Shown here: in pieces, positions 24,659 to 33,265 of the stretch
Layout of the letters: the number at the start of each line of letters is the position of its first letter
How positions within the stretch are numbered: position 1 is the first letter of the stretch
Assembly: GCF_035961655.1 (NCBI RefSeq)
Contig: NZ_CP108393.1
Location: 1,054,001-1,118,000, forward strand
From: Streptomyces sp. NBC_01317
GTDB taxonomy: Bacteria; Actinomycetota; Actinomycetes; Streptomycetales; Streptomycetaceae
Reading direction: 5' to 3'
DNA: 64,000 nt
The notes under the pieces: generated by a model
The model's input: only the letters and a program-made list of their open reading frames with translations
What the model was told of the DNA's origin: nothing
The model's database searches: none
Made by a program: the position numbers and the translations under genes

Positions 24659-25324
24659 ATGGATAGGCGCCCGGGAATGGACCCGGACACTGTGACGGTG
24701 CTGTGGTGCACCACGGACGGGGGAGAGCGCCGGAAGGCGCGCACCCTGTTGCTGCGGAACGCGGCCGACAGGCTCGGCGTCCCGGAGTCCGAGATATGGG
24801 TGGAACACGAACCCGGCGGCCGTCCGTTTCTCGGCGGGGCCGGTGCGGGTGTGCGCGTGAGCGTTGCCCACACGCGCGGAGCTCTGGCCATCGCTCTGAC
24901 CGGCGGAGCTCAGATCGGGGTGGATGTGGAAGGGGTACGGAGGCTGCGCGCCGAGTCGATGGCCCGAGCGTGGCTCCATCCCGTGGAGACGGCTTGGATC
25001 AGCGGACTGCCGGAGCGGGAACGCTCAATGGCGTTCCTGTGGTTGTGGACTCAGAAGGAGGCGGTGGGCAAGGCACTGGGCCAGGGACTGCGCGGTGGTG
25101 GTATGAGTCGTCGTATGCCGATCGAGGAGCATTGGCCTCCCGGCCCGCACTCGCTTCCGGCTCCGCGCCCGCTGCCCGGCTTCGACGGTCTGGTGTCCTG
25201 TGCGGCCCTGGTGAATGACGGCCGCCATGTCATCGGCGTCGCACTGCACGGTGACGCCGCGGGTGGTTCAGACGATGGCGGTGTCGGTGTCCAGGTGCGC
25301 CGGATTTCCGGCACGCCGGACTGA
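24659..25324 (+). CDS. 4'-Phosphopantetheinyl transferase, Sfp type
   Basis: A 221-aa cytoplasmic enzyme that loads CoA-derived phosphopantetheine onto carrier proteins. Magnesium-site motif GVDVEGV and the motif WLWTQKEAVGKALGQGL are clear. The start could be ATG 24659 or ATG 24677; neither has a good ribosome site. The last 57 bp overlap the end of the convergent ligase gene. It is the only plus-strand gene in 12-28 kb and presumably serves the adjacent ACP. Confidence 0.88.
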   Translation: MDRRPGMDPDTVTVLWCTTDGGERRKARTLLLRNAADRLGVPESEIWVEHEPGGRPFLGGAGAGVRVSVAHTRGALAIALTGGAQIGVDVEGVRRLRAESMARAWLHPVETAWISGLPERERSMAFLWLWTQKEAVGKALGQGLRGGGMSRRMPIEEHWPPGPHSLPAPRPLPGFDGLVSCAALVNDGRHVIGVALHGDAAGGSDDGGVGVQVRRISGTPD

Positions 25325-26728
25325 TCTGTTCAGCGCGATGGCGTCACGCAGAATCTCCGCGTTGCGAACCGGCTTTCCGGTGACGGTACGTGGGATCTCC
25401 GACAGGTCGTGCAGCGTGCGGGGCCGTTTGTACGGTGCGAGGCGTGCCGCGAGCTGGGCGCCGAGGCCGTCGAAGACCTCGCGGTCCGTCACGCTCACGA
25501 AGGCCTCGATACCGGTGCCGTGCACGACGACGGCTTCGGTGACCCCCGGCAGGGAAGTGAGGGTTTCCTCGACCTCGGAGAGATCGACCTTCAGTCCGCC
25601 GATGGAGACCTGGGAGTCCAGTCTTCCCTGGACCGTCAGCAGGCCGGTGCTCTCGTCGATGGTGCCCGCGTCCTTGGTGCGCAGCCATCCGTCCACGAAG
25701 CGGGCCGGATCGGCCTTCCCCACGTACGGGTTGGCCGTCAGGCCGAGCAGGATCTGGCCGTCCTCGACGCGCACCCGCATGCCGGGTGCCGGTGCGAGGC
25801 CGGGGCGGGTGGATCCGGTGAGATCGGTGGCGATGACGCCGACTTCGGTCATACCGTACATGACACCCAAATCAGCGTGATAGTTGCGCGTGAACCGCTC
25901 CCATACGTCGGTTCTGACCATTTCGCCGCCGACAATCATCCGGCGCAGCTGGGAAAGGCGCGGTGGATTCTGGGACGCGGTCAGGAGTGCGGCCTGAGAC
26001 GGGACACCGAGCACGGTGGTCGGCGCGTCTCCCGCGGCGATGGCCTTGAGAACTCCCTCGACCGTCTGCGTACTGGCCAGGACGACCTCCGAGCCGGCGG
26101 CGAGTCCCTGGAGCAGGCCGCCGACGAGGCCGAGGACGTGCACGATCGAGGCGAGAACAACGGTGCGTTCGCCGTGGCCGGGAAAGTTGTCGAGCCGGGA
26201 GTACCGGTCGAGTTCCTCCAGGAGACTGCCGACGGTGCGGCCGATCACCTTGGAGGGACCGGTCGAGCCGGAACTCAACTGGAGCAGCGCGTGCTCCGTG
26301 GCGGCCGGCCGCCCGCCACGCAGCGGGGTGATACGGGTAGTGACCTCGAAATATCCGCGGAGCCTGCCAGTGCCTTCCTCGACAGGCTCGACGACCAGCT
26401 GCGGCGAGAGCCGGGCGATCGCCTTACCGACTTCATGGGTCGTGAACCGGTGGTCCAGCAGAGCGACCTGGGCTCCCGCACGCCACCCGGCCAGCATGCC
26501 GACGATGCACGCGAGGGACGGAGGCATGCGCAGGGCGAGAGTTCCCCCGGCTCTGAGGCCGGCGGCTTCAAGGCGATCCTGCTGATCGACGACCAGCCGA
26601 CGTAGTTCCATGAGGCTCACGGGCCGACCCAGATGGAGAGCAGTTCTGCGACTGTCCCCCTTGAGTAATATGTCGTCGATCCAGGCACCCTCGCCGCGAA
26701 CGGACCTTTTCAGCGCCGTTCCCCCCAT
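25268..26728 (-). CDS. Adenylate-forming acyl/aryl ligase
   Basis: A 486-aa ANL enzyme with standard motifs: LLQLSSGSTGPSKVIGRT (P-loop), YGMTEVG (A5), WLRTKDAGTID, the hinge GRLDSQVSIGG and the A10 lysine in PRTVTGKPVRN. ATG 26728 was chosen over the upstream ATG 26866 because the added 46 residues come from AT-rich, non-coding-looking DNA and a GGTGGGG lies upstream. It could load an acid, for example a hydroxyphenyl or fatty acid, onto the ACP at 24.4 kb. The substrate is unknown. Confidence 0.82.
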   Translation of the reverse strand: MGGTALKRSVRGEGAWIDDILLKGDSRRTALHLGRPVSLMELRRLVVDQQDRLEAAGLRAGGTLALRMPPSLACIVGMLAGWRAGAQVALLDHRFTTHEVGKAIARLSPQLVVEPVEEGTGRLRGYFEVTTRITPLRGGRPAATEHALLQLSSGSTGPSKVIGRTVGSLLEELDRYSRLDNFPGHGERTVVLASIVHVLGLVGGLLQGLAAGSEVVLASTQTVEGVLKAIAAGDAPTTVLGVPSQAALLTASQNPPRLSQLRRMIVGGEMVRTDVWERFTRNYHADLGVMYGMTEVGVIATDLTGSTRPGLAPAPGMRVRVEDGQILLGLTANPYVGKADPARFVDGWLRTKDAGTIDESTGLLTVQGRLDSQVSIGGLKVDLSEVEETLTSLPGVTEAVVVHGTGIEAFVSVTDREVFDGLGAQLAARLAPYKRPRTLHDLSEIPRTVTGKPVRNAEILRDAIALNRSVRRAGNPAHLDTDTAIV

Positions 26729-26954
26729 GGTAATCCCCACCAATCGAAGAATATGGGATAGTCCTGCCGCCGATAGCTCCCCTCGGCGGTGATTAACTTT
26801 ATCGTTGCCCACTACCTGCGAGTTGGCAAGTAAATTCTTGGTGATGCCGATTCCGTTTCCGGGCACGCCGAGAACTGCATTCGCCCCGGCTGGGGCATGT
26901 TAAATGCAGATGAATCGCTGACCAAGAAGGGCAATTTTCAGGAGTAAAAGGGAG
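26729..26954 (-). promoter_or_regulatory. AT-rich gap upstream of the ligase gene
   Basis: These 226 bp are strikingly AT-rich for this genome (for example TTAACTTTATCG near 26790 and AAGTAAATTCTTGG near 26830). They hold no gene that I can support. They follow the hydroxymandelate oxidase stop and precede the ligase start, both leftward, so a promoter for the ligase is likely here. No cluster TetR operator was found in it. Confidence 0.4.
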
Positions 26955-28034
26955 TCACTTCCGAGTGATGCCCGCAGGTCCGAAATGCGGAACACGGGGT
27001 GCCCCCATCAGGGCCATGACTTCCTCGAACTCCTCGGTCAGCAACCGGAGTACGGCGGACGCGCCGGCGCTTCCGGAGTGTGCCAACCCCCAGAGGACGG
27101 GCCGTCCGACAAAAACGGAATCCGCACCCAAACAGAGGGCTTTGGCAATGTCGGCGCCATGTCTGATCGCCCCGTCCAGGATAACCGGACAACGGCCGGA
27201 GACAACTTCGGCAATCTCCACGAGTGCCTCCGCCGCAGGTTGCGCGAAATCGAGCTGCCTACCCCCGTGATTGGATACGATGATTCCGTCGACCTCGCAT
27301 TTGAGGGCGAGTTCGGCATCCTCTCCGGTGAGTAAGCCTTTCAGTACCAGAGGCAGGCTTGTGAGCTCCCGCAGCCAGGCCAGATCCTCCCAGGTGATGG
27401 AGGCGTCGAACCGTTCCCGGGAATGCCGCGCGAGGGCGGACTCGCCCGGTGTGTTGACATGGGACGCGGACATGACCGAGGGGTCGACGTTCACCGCGCG
27501 GACATCCTCCGGCACGCTGAAGCCGTTGCGCGCGTCCCGCGGACGGCGGGCGACTCTCGGCGCGTCGACGGTCAGTACCAGCGCACCGTACCCGGCGGCC
27601 TCCGCCCGTCGCACAAGATCGACCAGGAGTTCGCGTCGCTTCAGCCAGTAGAGCTGAAGCCACAGCGGTCCCGTGGCCTCCGCGGCGATGTCCTCGAGCG
27701 TATGGCTCGCGAACATGCTGACCGTGAAGAGCACACCCGCCTCCCCGGCGGCGCGAGCGGTGGCGAGTTCCCCTTCGGGGTGGACGAGCCGATGGTAGGC
27801 CATCGGAGCGATCCCCAACGGTGCCGCGAGGTTCGCACCCAGCACCGAGGTGCCGGGATCGCAGTCCGACACGTCGACCAGACAGCGTGGCCGCAGCCGG
27901 ATCCGGTCGAGGGCCTCCCGGCCGGCCGACACCATCGACTCGGTCCCGCTCCCACCCGACAGGAAGTCCCAAACCGGTCCCGACAGCTGCTTTCGGGCAG
28001 CCGTCTCGTACTCATGAAGCGTCAACAACGCCAC
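26955..28034 (-). CDS. hmo: 4-Hydroxymandelate oxidase (FMN-dependent alpha-hydroxy acid oxidase)
   Basis: A 359-aa FMN enzyme oxidising 4-hydroxymandelate to 4-hydroxyphenylglyoxylate. Motifs in order: ARKQLSGPVWDFLSGGSGTE, APLGIAPMAYHRLVHPEGE, LWLQLYW, the catalytic segment IIVSNHGGRQLD (His and Arg), and GADSVFVGRPVLWGL near the end. GTG 28034 is preferred because it places the conserved first helix (LHEYETAARKQL) right after the start, with GGGGG upstream. GTG 28097 would give a 380-aa form but falls inside a TetR operator. It completes the Hpg route with pdh, hmaS and hpgT. Confidence 0.87.
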   Translation of the reverse strand: MALLTLHEYETAARKQLSGPVWDFLSGGSGTESMVSAGREALDRIRLRPRCLVDVSDCDPGTSVLGANLAAPLGIAPMAYHRLVHPEGELATARAAGEAGVLFTVSMFASHTLEDIAAEATGPLWLQLYWLKRRELLVDLVRRAEAAGYGALVLTVDAPRVARRPRDARNGFSVPEDVRAVNVDPSVMSASHVNTPGESALARHSRERFDASITWEDLAWLRELTSLPLVLKGLLTGEDAELALKCEVDGIIVSNHGGRQLDFAQPAAEALVEIAEVVSGRCPVILDGAIRHGADIAKALCLGADSVFVGRPVLWGLAHSGSAGASAVLRLLTEEFEEVMALMGAPRVPHFGPAGITRK

Positions 28035-28093
28035 TGTGGAGCCCCCGTGTTCATCACTCGTTGCTATGTGTCCAACCGTCTTCTCAGCTAACC

Positions 28094-28142
28094 GCACGGG
28101 CGTACGCTAATTGAACTCTCCCACATGTCCGCACGGTCGTCC
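28094..28142. promoter_or_regulatory. Two TetR operators between hmo and the first TetR gene
   Basis: GCACGGTCGTCC at 28131-28142 and the weaker GCACGGGCGTAC at 28094-28105 (followed by GCTAAT as at other sites) lie 37 bp apart in the divergent gap 28035-28211. They match the GCACG-N2-CGTGC operator of the cluster. They probably mediate autoregulation of the TetR gene and control of hmo. Confidence 0.6.
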
Positions 28143-28211
28143 ACATAATGTTGTCACCGGCGTGCCGCGACGGCGCACGCCCCCCCAGGGAAGACATCGA
28201 GGAGGCACTCC

Positions 28212-28892
28212 TTGGCAAGGTCAGGTACGGACGCACGGATCGAACGAGGCAATCAGACTCGTCGCACGATCCTCCATCGAGCCGTCGGGATCGCCTCCGT
28301 CGAAGGCCTCGAGGGCCTGTCGCTCGGCCGCCTGGCGAGCGAGCTCAACCTCAGCAAGAGCGGCGTGTTCGACCTGTTCGGGTCGAAGGAGGAGCTGCAG
28401 CTCGCCACCGTGCGCGCAGCCGTCAAGGTCTTCATCGAGCATGTGGTGCAGCCCGCCCGGGACGCTCCCGCCGGCCTCGGCCGGCTGGAGCGCCTGTGCC
28501 ACAACTGGCTCGTCTACTCGGCGCAGCGCGTCTTCCCCGGCGGGTGCTTCTTCTACTCGGTCACGGCGGAGTACGACGCCCGCCAGGGCAAGGTGCACGA
28601 CGCCGTGGCGAGCGCGCACGGCAACTGGTTCTCCCTGGTCGAACAGATGGTTGACCAGGCCAAAGAGACGGGTGAGGTCCGCACCGCCACGGACTCCCCC
28701 CAACTCGCCTTCGAGCTCGTCGCACTCCTGGAGATGGCCAACGCCGAATCCGTACTGCACGGGAACTTCAGCTGCTACGCCAGAGCCGCCGACGGCATCA
28801 TCAGCCGGCTGCGCAGCGTCGCGACGGACCCGTCCGCGCTGCCCGACACCCTCGAACTCGAACCACCCGTGCCCGCGGATCCGCGGGCCTGA
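28212..28892 (+). CDS. TetR-family regulator 1
   Basis: A 226-aa repressor-type protein. The N-terminal helix-turn-helix covers GLSLGRLASELNLSKSGVFD LFGSKEELQ (about residues 35-65), and the ligand domain contains VFPGGCFFYSVTAEYDAR. The start is TTG 28212 with GGAGG 7 nt upstream; no ATG fits. It is closely related over its whole length to the TetR at 47.2 kb, and both have copies of the same operator at their promoters. Its ligand may be the cluster product or an acyl intermediate (inference). Confidence 0.9.
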   Translation: MARSGTDARIERGNQTRRTILHRAVGIASVEGLEGLSLGRLASELNLSKSGVFDLFGSKEELQLATVRAAVKVFIEHVVQPARDAPAGLGRLERLCHNWLVYSAQRVFPGGCFFYSVTAEYDARQGKVHDAVASAHGNWFSLVEQMVDQAKETGEVRTATDSPQLAFELVALLEMANAESVLHGNFSCYARAADGIISRLRSVATDPSALPDTLELEPPVPADPRA

Positions 28893-28905
28893 ATCCGGAG
28901 ACACC

Positions 28906-29856
28906 ATGCCATTCGATCCGCAGTTCCAGAGCATGTACGACCGCCGGGCGGCGCAAGACGTCCAACCGCTGTACACGATGACGCTGGAGGAGGCGAGGGC
29001 CGCGGACCTCGCCTCCATCCAGGCCGGGGCCGGCACACCCGAGCAGGTGGACCAAGTGGTCGATCTCACGTTCCCCGGACCCGGCGGCCCCCTCCCCGTG
29101 CGTGTGTACCGGCCGGCGGGCCGGGGCCCGCTGCCCGTGCTCGTCTACTTCTTCGGCGGGGGCTGGACCCTGGGCTCCCTGGACACCGGTGACGCGCTCT
29201 GCCGGAGCCTGGCCAACTCCGTCGGCTGCCTCACCGTCGCCGTCGGCTACCGCCTGGCCCCCGAGCACACGTTCCCGGCAGCCCCTCAGGACTGTTTCGC
29301 CGGTGTACGGTGGGCCGCCGAGCACGCCGGGGCGTTCGGCGGGGACGCGAGCCGTCTGGCGGTCGCGGGTGACAGTGCCGGCGGCAACCTCGCCGCCGCC
29401 GTGACCCTCATGGCCCGTGACGCGGGCGGTCCGGACATCCTGGCCCAGCTGCTCGTCTACCCGAACACCGACTACCTGGCGGACACCCCGTCACGCCGGG
29501 AGAACACCGACCCGCTGCTCTTCAACGACAAGTCGGTGCGGTGGTACTGGGACAACTACCTCGCCACCCCCGAGGACGGGATCGACCCCCTGGCCTCCCC
29601 GCTGCGCGCCCCCGACCACTCCGGTCTGCCGCCCGCACTGGTGATCACCGCCGAGTACGATCCGCTGCGCGACGAGGGCGAGAGCTATGCCCAGCGGCTC
29701 AGGGAGAGCGGGGTGCCCGTCGAGTCGACCCGCTACCCCGGGACGGCCCACGGCTTCTTCACCATGTCCGGCACGCTCGACGCGGCCGGCCGGGCCGTGG
29801 AGCAGTTCGCGGCCTACCTGCGCAGCGCTTTCGCCGACGCGACCACGAAGGACTGA
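28906..29856 (+). CDS. Alpha/beta hydrolase, hormone-sensitive lipase family
   Basis: A 316-aa esterase-like protein. Nucleophile Ser in GDSAGGN, acid Asp in AEYDPLRDEG and His in GTAHGFF form a complete triad. The oxyanion motif is unusual: LVYFFGGGWTLG has Phe where the family's HGGG has His. It starts 14 bp after the TetR gene and ends 3 bp before hpgT, so the three are one operon. It may hydrolyse an ester or thioester intermediate, or prune mis-primed carriers. Confidence 0.87.
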   Translation: MPFDPQFQSMYDRRAAQDVQPLYTMTLEEARAADLASIQAGAGTPEQVDQVVDLTFPGPGGPLPVRVYRPAGRGPLPVLVYFFGGGWTLGSLDTGDALCRSLANSVGCLTVAVGYRLAPEHTFPAAPQDCFAGVRWAAEHAGAFGGDASRLAVAGDSAGGNLAAAVTLMARDAGGPDILAQLLVYPNTDYLADTPSRRENTDPLLFNDKSVRWYWDNYLATPEDGIDPLASPLRAPDHSGLPPALVITAEYDPLRDEGESYAQRLRESGVPVESTRYPGTAHGFFTMSGTLDAAGRAVEQFAAYLRSAFADATTKD

Positions 29857-29859
29857 TCC

Positions 29860-31200
29860 GTGACGGACACCGCCGCCTCTCCGGCGCTCGCTCTTCAGGA
29901 CCTGCACTCCTCCCTCACCGACCCGGTGCTCGACGCGATGAACTTCCTCAACGAGGTCGTCGCCCGTTTCCCCGAAGCCCTGTCCTTCGCCCCCGGCAGG
30001 CCGGCGGAGGGGACGTTCGAGACGGACGACATCGCACGCCACCTGCGTTCCTACACCGACCACTTGGAGCAGGGCCTCGGCTGGTCCAGGGACCAGGTGC
30101 GCACCCACCTCTTCCAGTACGGACGCACCAAAGGCGTCATTCACGACCTCATCGCCCGCACCCTGGCCAACGACGAGCAGATCCACGTACCGCCGGAGTC
30201 GATCGTCGTGACGACCGGCTGCCAGGAGGCCATGCTGCTCACCCTGCGCGCGCTGTTCGCCGGGCCCCAGGACACGCTCCTGGTCAGCTCGCCCTGTTAC
30301 GTCGGCATCACCGGCGCCGCCCGGCTGCTCGACATCGCGACCCACCCGGTGCCGGAGAACTCCGACGGCCCCGACCCCGAGGCGTTCCTGGCCGCCGCGC
30401 GACGGTTGCGCCGGGCCGGCAAACGGCCGCGAGCGATATACGTGGTCCCTGACTTCGCCAACCCCTCGGGCACCAGCATGACCGTGGCCGCCCGCGAACG
30501 GCTGCTCCAGGTCGCCGCGGAGGAGGACCTGCTGATCCTGGAGGACAATCCCTACGGGTTCTTCGTCCGGGCCGGATCCGCCCGCCCCACGCTGAAGTCG
30601 ATGGACCGCGAACGGCGGGTCCTCCACCTGGGATCGTTCGCCAAGACCGCGATGCCCGGCGCGCGCGTCGGCTATGTCGTCGCCGACCAGGAGGTCATCG
30701 GCCCCGACGGCCGGCGTTCCCTGCTCGCCGACGAGCTGTCGAAGATCAAGAGCATGACGACGGTCAACACCTCGGCCATCAGCCAGGCCGTCGTGGGTGG
30801 ACTGCTCGTGGAGTGCGACTGCCGGCTGCGCGAGGCCAACGCGGGAGCCATCGCCCACTACACCGCCAACCTGACCACACTCCTCGGTGAGCTGGAGCGG
30901 CACTTTCCCGAGAAGCGCCGTCGCGCGCTGGGCCTGAGCTGGAACGAGCCCACGGGTGGCTTCTTCCTCGTCGTCGATGTCCCGTTCGTCGCCGACGTCA
31001 AGGCCCTGGAGCACTCCGCGCGGGCCTTCGGTGTGCTGTGGACACCGATGAGCGACTTCTACACGGAGGGCGGCGGGGAGCGACGCCTCCGGCTCTCCTG
31101 CAGCGCCCTGACCGTCGACCAGATCGTCGAGGGCGTGCGGAGGCTGGCCCGGTTCGTCGAGTCCCGGGCAGCCGATGCCGGGACGGCGGAAGGCCTCTGA
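29860..31200 (+). CDS. hpgT: 4-Hydroxyphenylglycine transaminase (HpgT-like), PLP class I/II
   Basis: A 446-aa PLP aminotransferase. It opens with the HpgT/PglE-like segment PEALSFAPGRPAEGTFETDD. The PLP-binding Asp/Asn region is VPDFANPSGTSM, the Schiff-base lysine is in LGSFAKTAMPGARVGY, and the C-terminal arginine is in RLRLSCSA. It converts 4-hydroxyphenylglyoxylate to 4-hydroxyphenylglycine, often using tyrosine as donor. GTG 29860 follows the hydrolase stop. Placing hpgT on the other half of the cluster from hmaS/hmo/pdh suggests one joined pathway. A general aromatic aminotransferase is the alternative. Confidence 0.82.
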   Translation: MTDTAASPALALQDLHSSLTDPVLDAMNFLNEVVARFPEALSFAPGRPAEGTFETDDIARHLRSYTDHLEQGLGWSRDQVRTHLFQYGRTKGVIHDLIARTLANDEQIHVPPESIVVTTGCQEAMLLTLRALFAGPQDTLLVSSPCYVGITGAARLLDIATHPVPENSDGPDPEAFLAAARRLRRAGKRPRAIYVVPDFANPSGTSMTVAARERLLQVAAEEDLLILEDNPYGFFVRAGSARPTLKSMDRERRVLHLGSFAKTAMPGARVGYVVADQEVIGPDGRRSLLADELSKIKSMTTVNTSAISQAVVGGLLVECDCRLREANAGAIAHYTANLTTLLGELERHFPEKRRRALGLSWNEPTGGFFLVVDVPFVADVKALEHSARAFGVLWTPMSDFYTEGGGERRLRLSCSALTVDQIVEGVRRLARFVESRAADAGTAEGL

Positions 31201-31206
31201 CCGAGC

Positions 31207-31257
31207 GGAACGAGAAAGAGGGCCCGGCGACACCAGCCGGGCCCTCTTTCTCGTTCC
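31207..31257 (+). terminator. Very strong intrinsic terminator after hpgT
   Basis: Perfect 22-bp arms at 31207-31228 and 31236-31257 enclose a 7-nt loop (GACACCA). The stem begins GGAACGAGAAAGAGG. It ends the TetR-hydrolase-hpgT transcript and insulates the next operon. Confidence 0.9.
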
Positions 31258-31275
31258 ATGACTCTAAAAATGAAC

Positions 31276-31287
31276 GCACGGTCGTGC
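31276..31287. promoter_or_regulatory. Cluster TetR operator before the 31.3-35.6 kb operon
   Basis: GCACGGTCGTGC is a perfect copy of GCACG-N2-CGTGC, with flanks TGAAC and TAATG shared with other sites. It lies 41 bp before the first start of the operon, in a position to overlap its promoter. Confidence 0.7.
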
Positions 31288-31327
31288 TAATGTCTCGGTT
31301 CGGATCGTCATTCGTGAAGGGGCTCGC

Positions 31328-31930
31328 ATGGAAATCCGGAAGCTCGACCGGACAGCTGTGTCGGAGACCGTGCGTCTGGTGGAACAGGCCGCCCCGCGCG
31401 ACTGGGACCTGCCGACGCCCTGTGAGGGCTGGACACTCCGCGATCTCGTGGCCCACATGACGGGCCAGCACCACGGATTCGCGGCCGCCGCTTCCGGGGG
31501 CGGCGACGACCTCGCCGTGTGGCAGCCGGGTGTGCTCGGTGACGACCCGGCGGCGACGTACCGTGCCGCGGCCCGGACCGCCATCGACGCCTTCGCCCAA
31601 CAGGGCTCGTTCACCCGGGAGTTCATCCTTCCCGAGATCAGCACCACCAGACGCTTCCCCGCCACGATCGCGATCGGGTTCCATTTCCTCGACCACGTGG
31701 TCCACGGCTGGGACCTGGCCCGCACACTCGGCGTTCCGCTGGACCTCGACGACGAGGTCGCCGACGCCGCCCTCACGTTCGCCCTGCGTGTACCGGACGA
31801 CGCGCGCAGGCTCGTACCCGAACCCCTTTTCCGTCCTGCCGTACCCGCGGCGCCCGGCGCGAGCTCTCTCGACCTCGCCCTGGCAGCGCTCGGCAGGTCG
31901 CCCGACTGGTCCGCCGCGACGCTCCGGTAG
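31328..31930 (+). CDS. TIGR03086-type metal-binding protein (DinB/mycothiol maleylpyruvate isomerase-like)
   Basis: A 200-aa four-helix protein. The metal-site histidines are in LVAHMTGQHHG and in FHFLDHVVHGWDLA, and the family pattern PCEGWTLRDLVAHM is clear. Members use mycothiol or bind a divalent metal; many are of unknown role in actinobacterial secondary metabolism. It is the first gene of the operator-controlled operon. It may be a thiol-dependent isomerase/transferase or a resistance protein. Confidence 0.82.
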   Translation: MEIRKLDRTAVSETVRLVEQAAPRDWDLPTPCEGWTLRDLVAHMTGQHHGFAAAASGGGDDLAVWQPGVLGDDPAATYRAAARTAIDAFAQQGSFTREFILPEISTTRRFPATIAIGFHFLDHVVHGWDLARTLGVPLDLDDEVADAALTFALRVPDDARRLVPEPLFRPAVPAAPGASSLDLALAALGRSPDWSAATLR

Positions 31931-31993
31931 TCACGGCGGCCTCCGGTCCGTCCGCTCTTCATGTACCGAGTCCGACACGCACGGGGAGACACC

Positions 31994-32254
31994 TTGATAG
32001 CCGAACTCAAGCAACATGTCGCACGGCGCCTCGATCTGACGGAGGAGGAGGTGTTCGCCGGACAGCCGTTGTCGGAGGTCCTCGTCGCCTCACCGAACGC
32101 GGTCAACTCCATCGATCTGCTCGACGCGTTCGCGGGCGCGCTCGCGGACACCGGCTTCGACGAGGACGTCGAACTCCCGACGATGACCCTCCAGCACTCC
32201 GCGGAGGACATCGTCCAGGCCCTCGGCAAGCAACTCGCACCCAGCTCCTCCTGA
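31994..32254 (+). CDS. Acyl carrier protein (second)
   Basis: An 86-aa ACP. The phosphopantetheine serine is in SPNAVNSIDLLDAFAGAL, with helix I (LIAELKQHVARRLDL) before it. TTG 31994 with GGGGAGAC just upstream is chosen; an upstream ATG would add non-ACP residues. Sequence around the serine (NSIDLLD) differs from the 24.4-kb ACP, suggesting a distinct partner set: the FAAL, AcpS, thioesterase and diiron genes that follow. Confidence 0.85.
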   Translation: MIAELKQHVARRLDLTEEEVFAGQPLSEVLVASPNAVNSIDLLDAFAGALADTGFDEDVELPTMTLQHSAEDIVQALGKQLAPSSS

Positions 32255-32287
32255 ACGGCAGTCCCTCCCGAACGGAAGGCGAGACAC

Positions 32288-33265
32288 ATGCTGATCATGA
32301 CCGACATCGTCAAGGAACTTCGCGCAGGGGCGACCCTCACCGACGTGTTGCGCGCCCAGCACAGCTACCACGAGCAGCGCCGCTGGTCGTCCGACGAGAT
32401 CTTCGGCAGGCGCCGCCTCACGAACGCGGGCCAGACCGACAAGGCCGCGCTGTGGCACGCCGCCCGCGCCGAGCTCACCACCCAGCCGGCCGGCATCCGG
32501 CTCGCCGTGGACGGCGTCAAGCTCGCCAACGAGATCCGCGAGTCCAACCCCCTGGGCAGTGACGTCCTGCACATCGCCGCCGCCTGGTCGGCCCGCTACT
32601 GGCTGGAGGAGGAGGCTCACCACGAGATCTCCTTCGGGCGGCTGATGGAGATGACGGGCATCGAGGCGATCGAACAGGAGGAGGTCGTCGAATGCCGCGG
32701 TCCCCTCCCCGTCGACAACTACGCCCGGGTCTGCATCCTCCAGGCCTGCGTGGAGATCGAGGCCTGTGTTTCCTACCAGCACGCGGCACGCACGAGCAAG
32801 GACGAACTCGTGCACGACGTCTTCCACACGGTCATGAAGGACGAGGTGCAGCACCGGCAGTACTTCGCCGCCTTCGCCAAGGCCCTGCTGGATTCCGGCG
32901 TCTACCCCGTCAAGGACGTCCTGTCGATGGCGTACACCTGGATCCGCCCCGACGGCGGCGAGACCTTCGGGTCGACCCGCGAGGCCCAGACCGACCGCAA
33001 GGGCTTCGTCAACTGGTGGGAGCGGGTCCGCACCGACGAGGAGGACGAGTTCCGCCTCGCGGACGACGCGCTGCACGAGGGCTCGGTGCACGCACGCAAG
33101 CTGAGCAGCGTGTTCGCTCTGGTGCGGGAAGTCACCGGTATCGAGACCCGATCCTACGAGGACCTGAAGCGTGCCTACTTCGCCAGCCTACGTACGAACG
33201 ATGTCGACCGGATTCGATCTGCAGTCAGTCGCGGAACTCGCTCAGAAGCCGCACTTGCGGGATAG
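32288..33265 (+). CDS. Diiron oxygenase/desaturase-like protein (second)
   Basis: A 325-aa ferritin-like protein. Candidate iron ligands are Glu and His in WLEEEAHHE (108-112), Glu156 in ACVEIEAC, and Glu186/His189 in MKDEVQHRQ. The spacing resembles soluble acyl-ACP desaturases and AurF-like oxygenases rather than true ferritins. It is adjacent to an ACP, so the substrate is probably a carrier-bound acyl chain or amine. Its last 65 bp overlap the AcpS-like gene in another frame. Confidence 0.78.
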   Translation: MLIMTDIVKELRAGATLTDVLRAQHSYHEQRRWSSDEIFGRRRLTNAGQTDKAALWHAARAELTTQPAGIRLAVDGVKLANEIRESNPLGSDVLHIAAAWSARYWLEEEAHHEISFGRLMEMTGIEAIEQEEVVECRGPLPVDNYARVCILQACVEIEACVSYQHAARTSKDELVHDVFHTVMKDEVQHRQYFAAFAKALLDSGVYPVKDVLSMAYTWIRPDGGETFGSTREAQTDRKGFVNWWERVRTDEEDEFRLADDALHEGSVHARKLSSVFALVREVTGIETRSYEDLKRAYFASLRTNDVDRIRSAVSRGTRSEAALAG

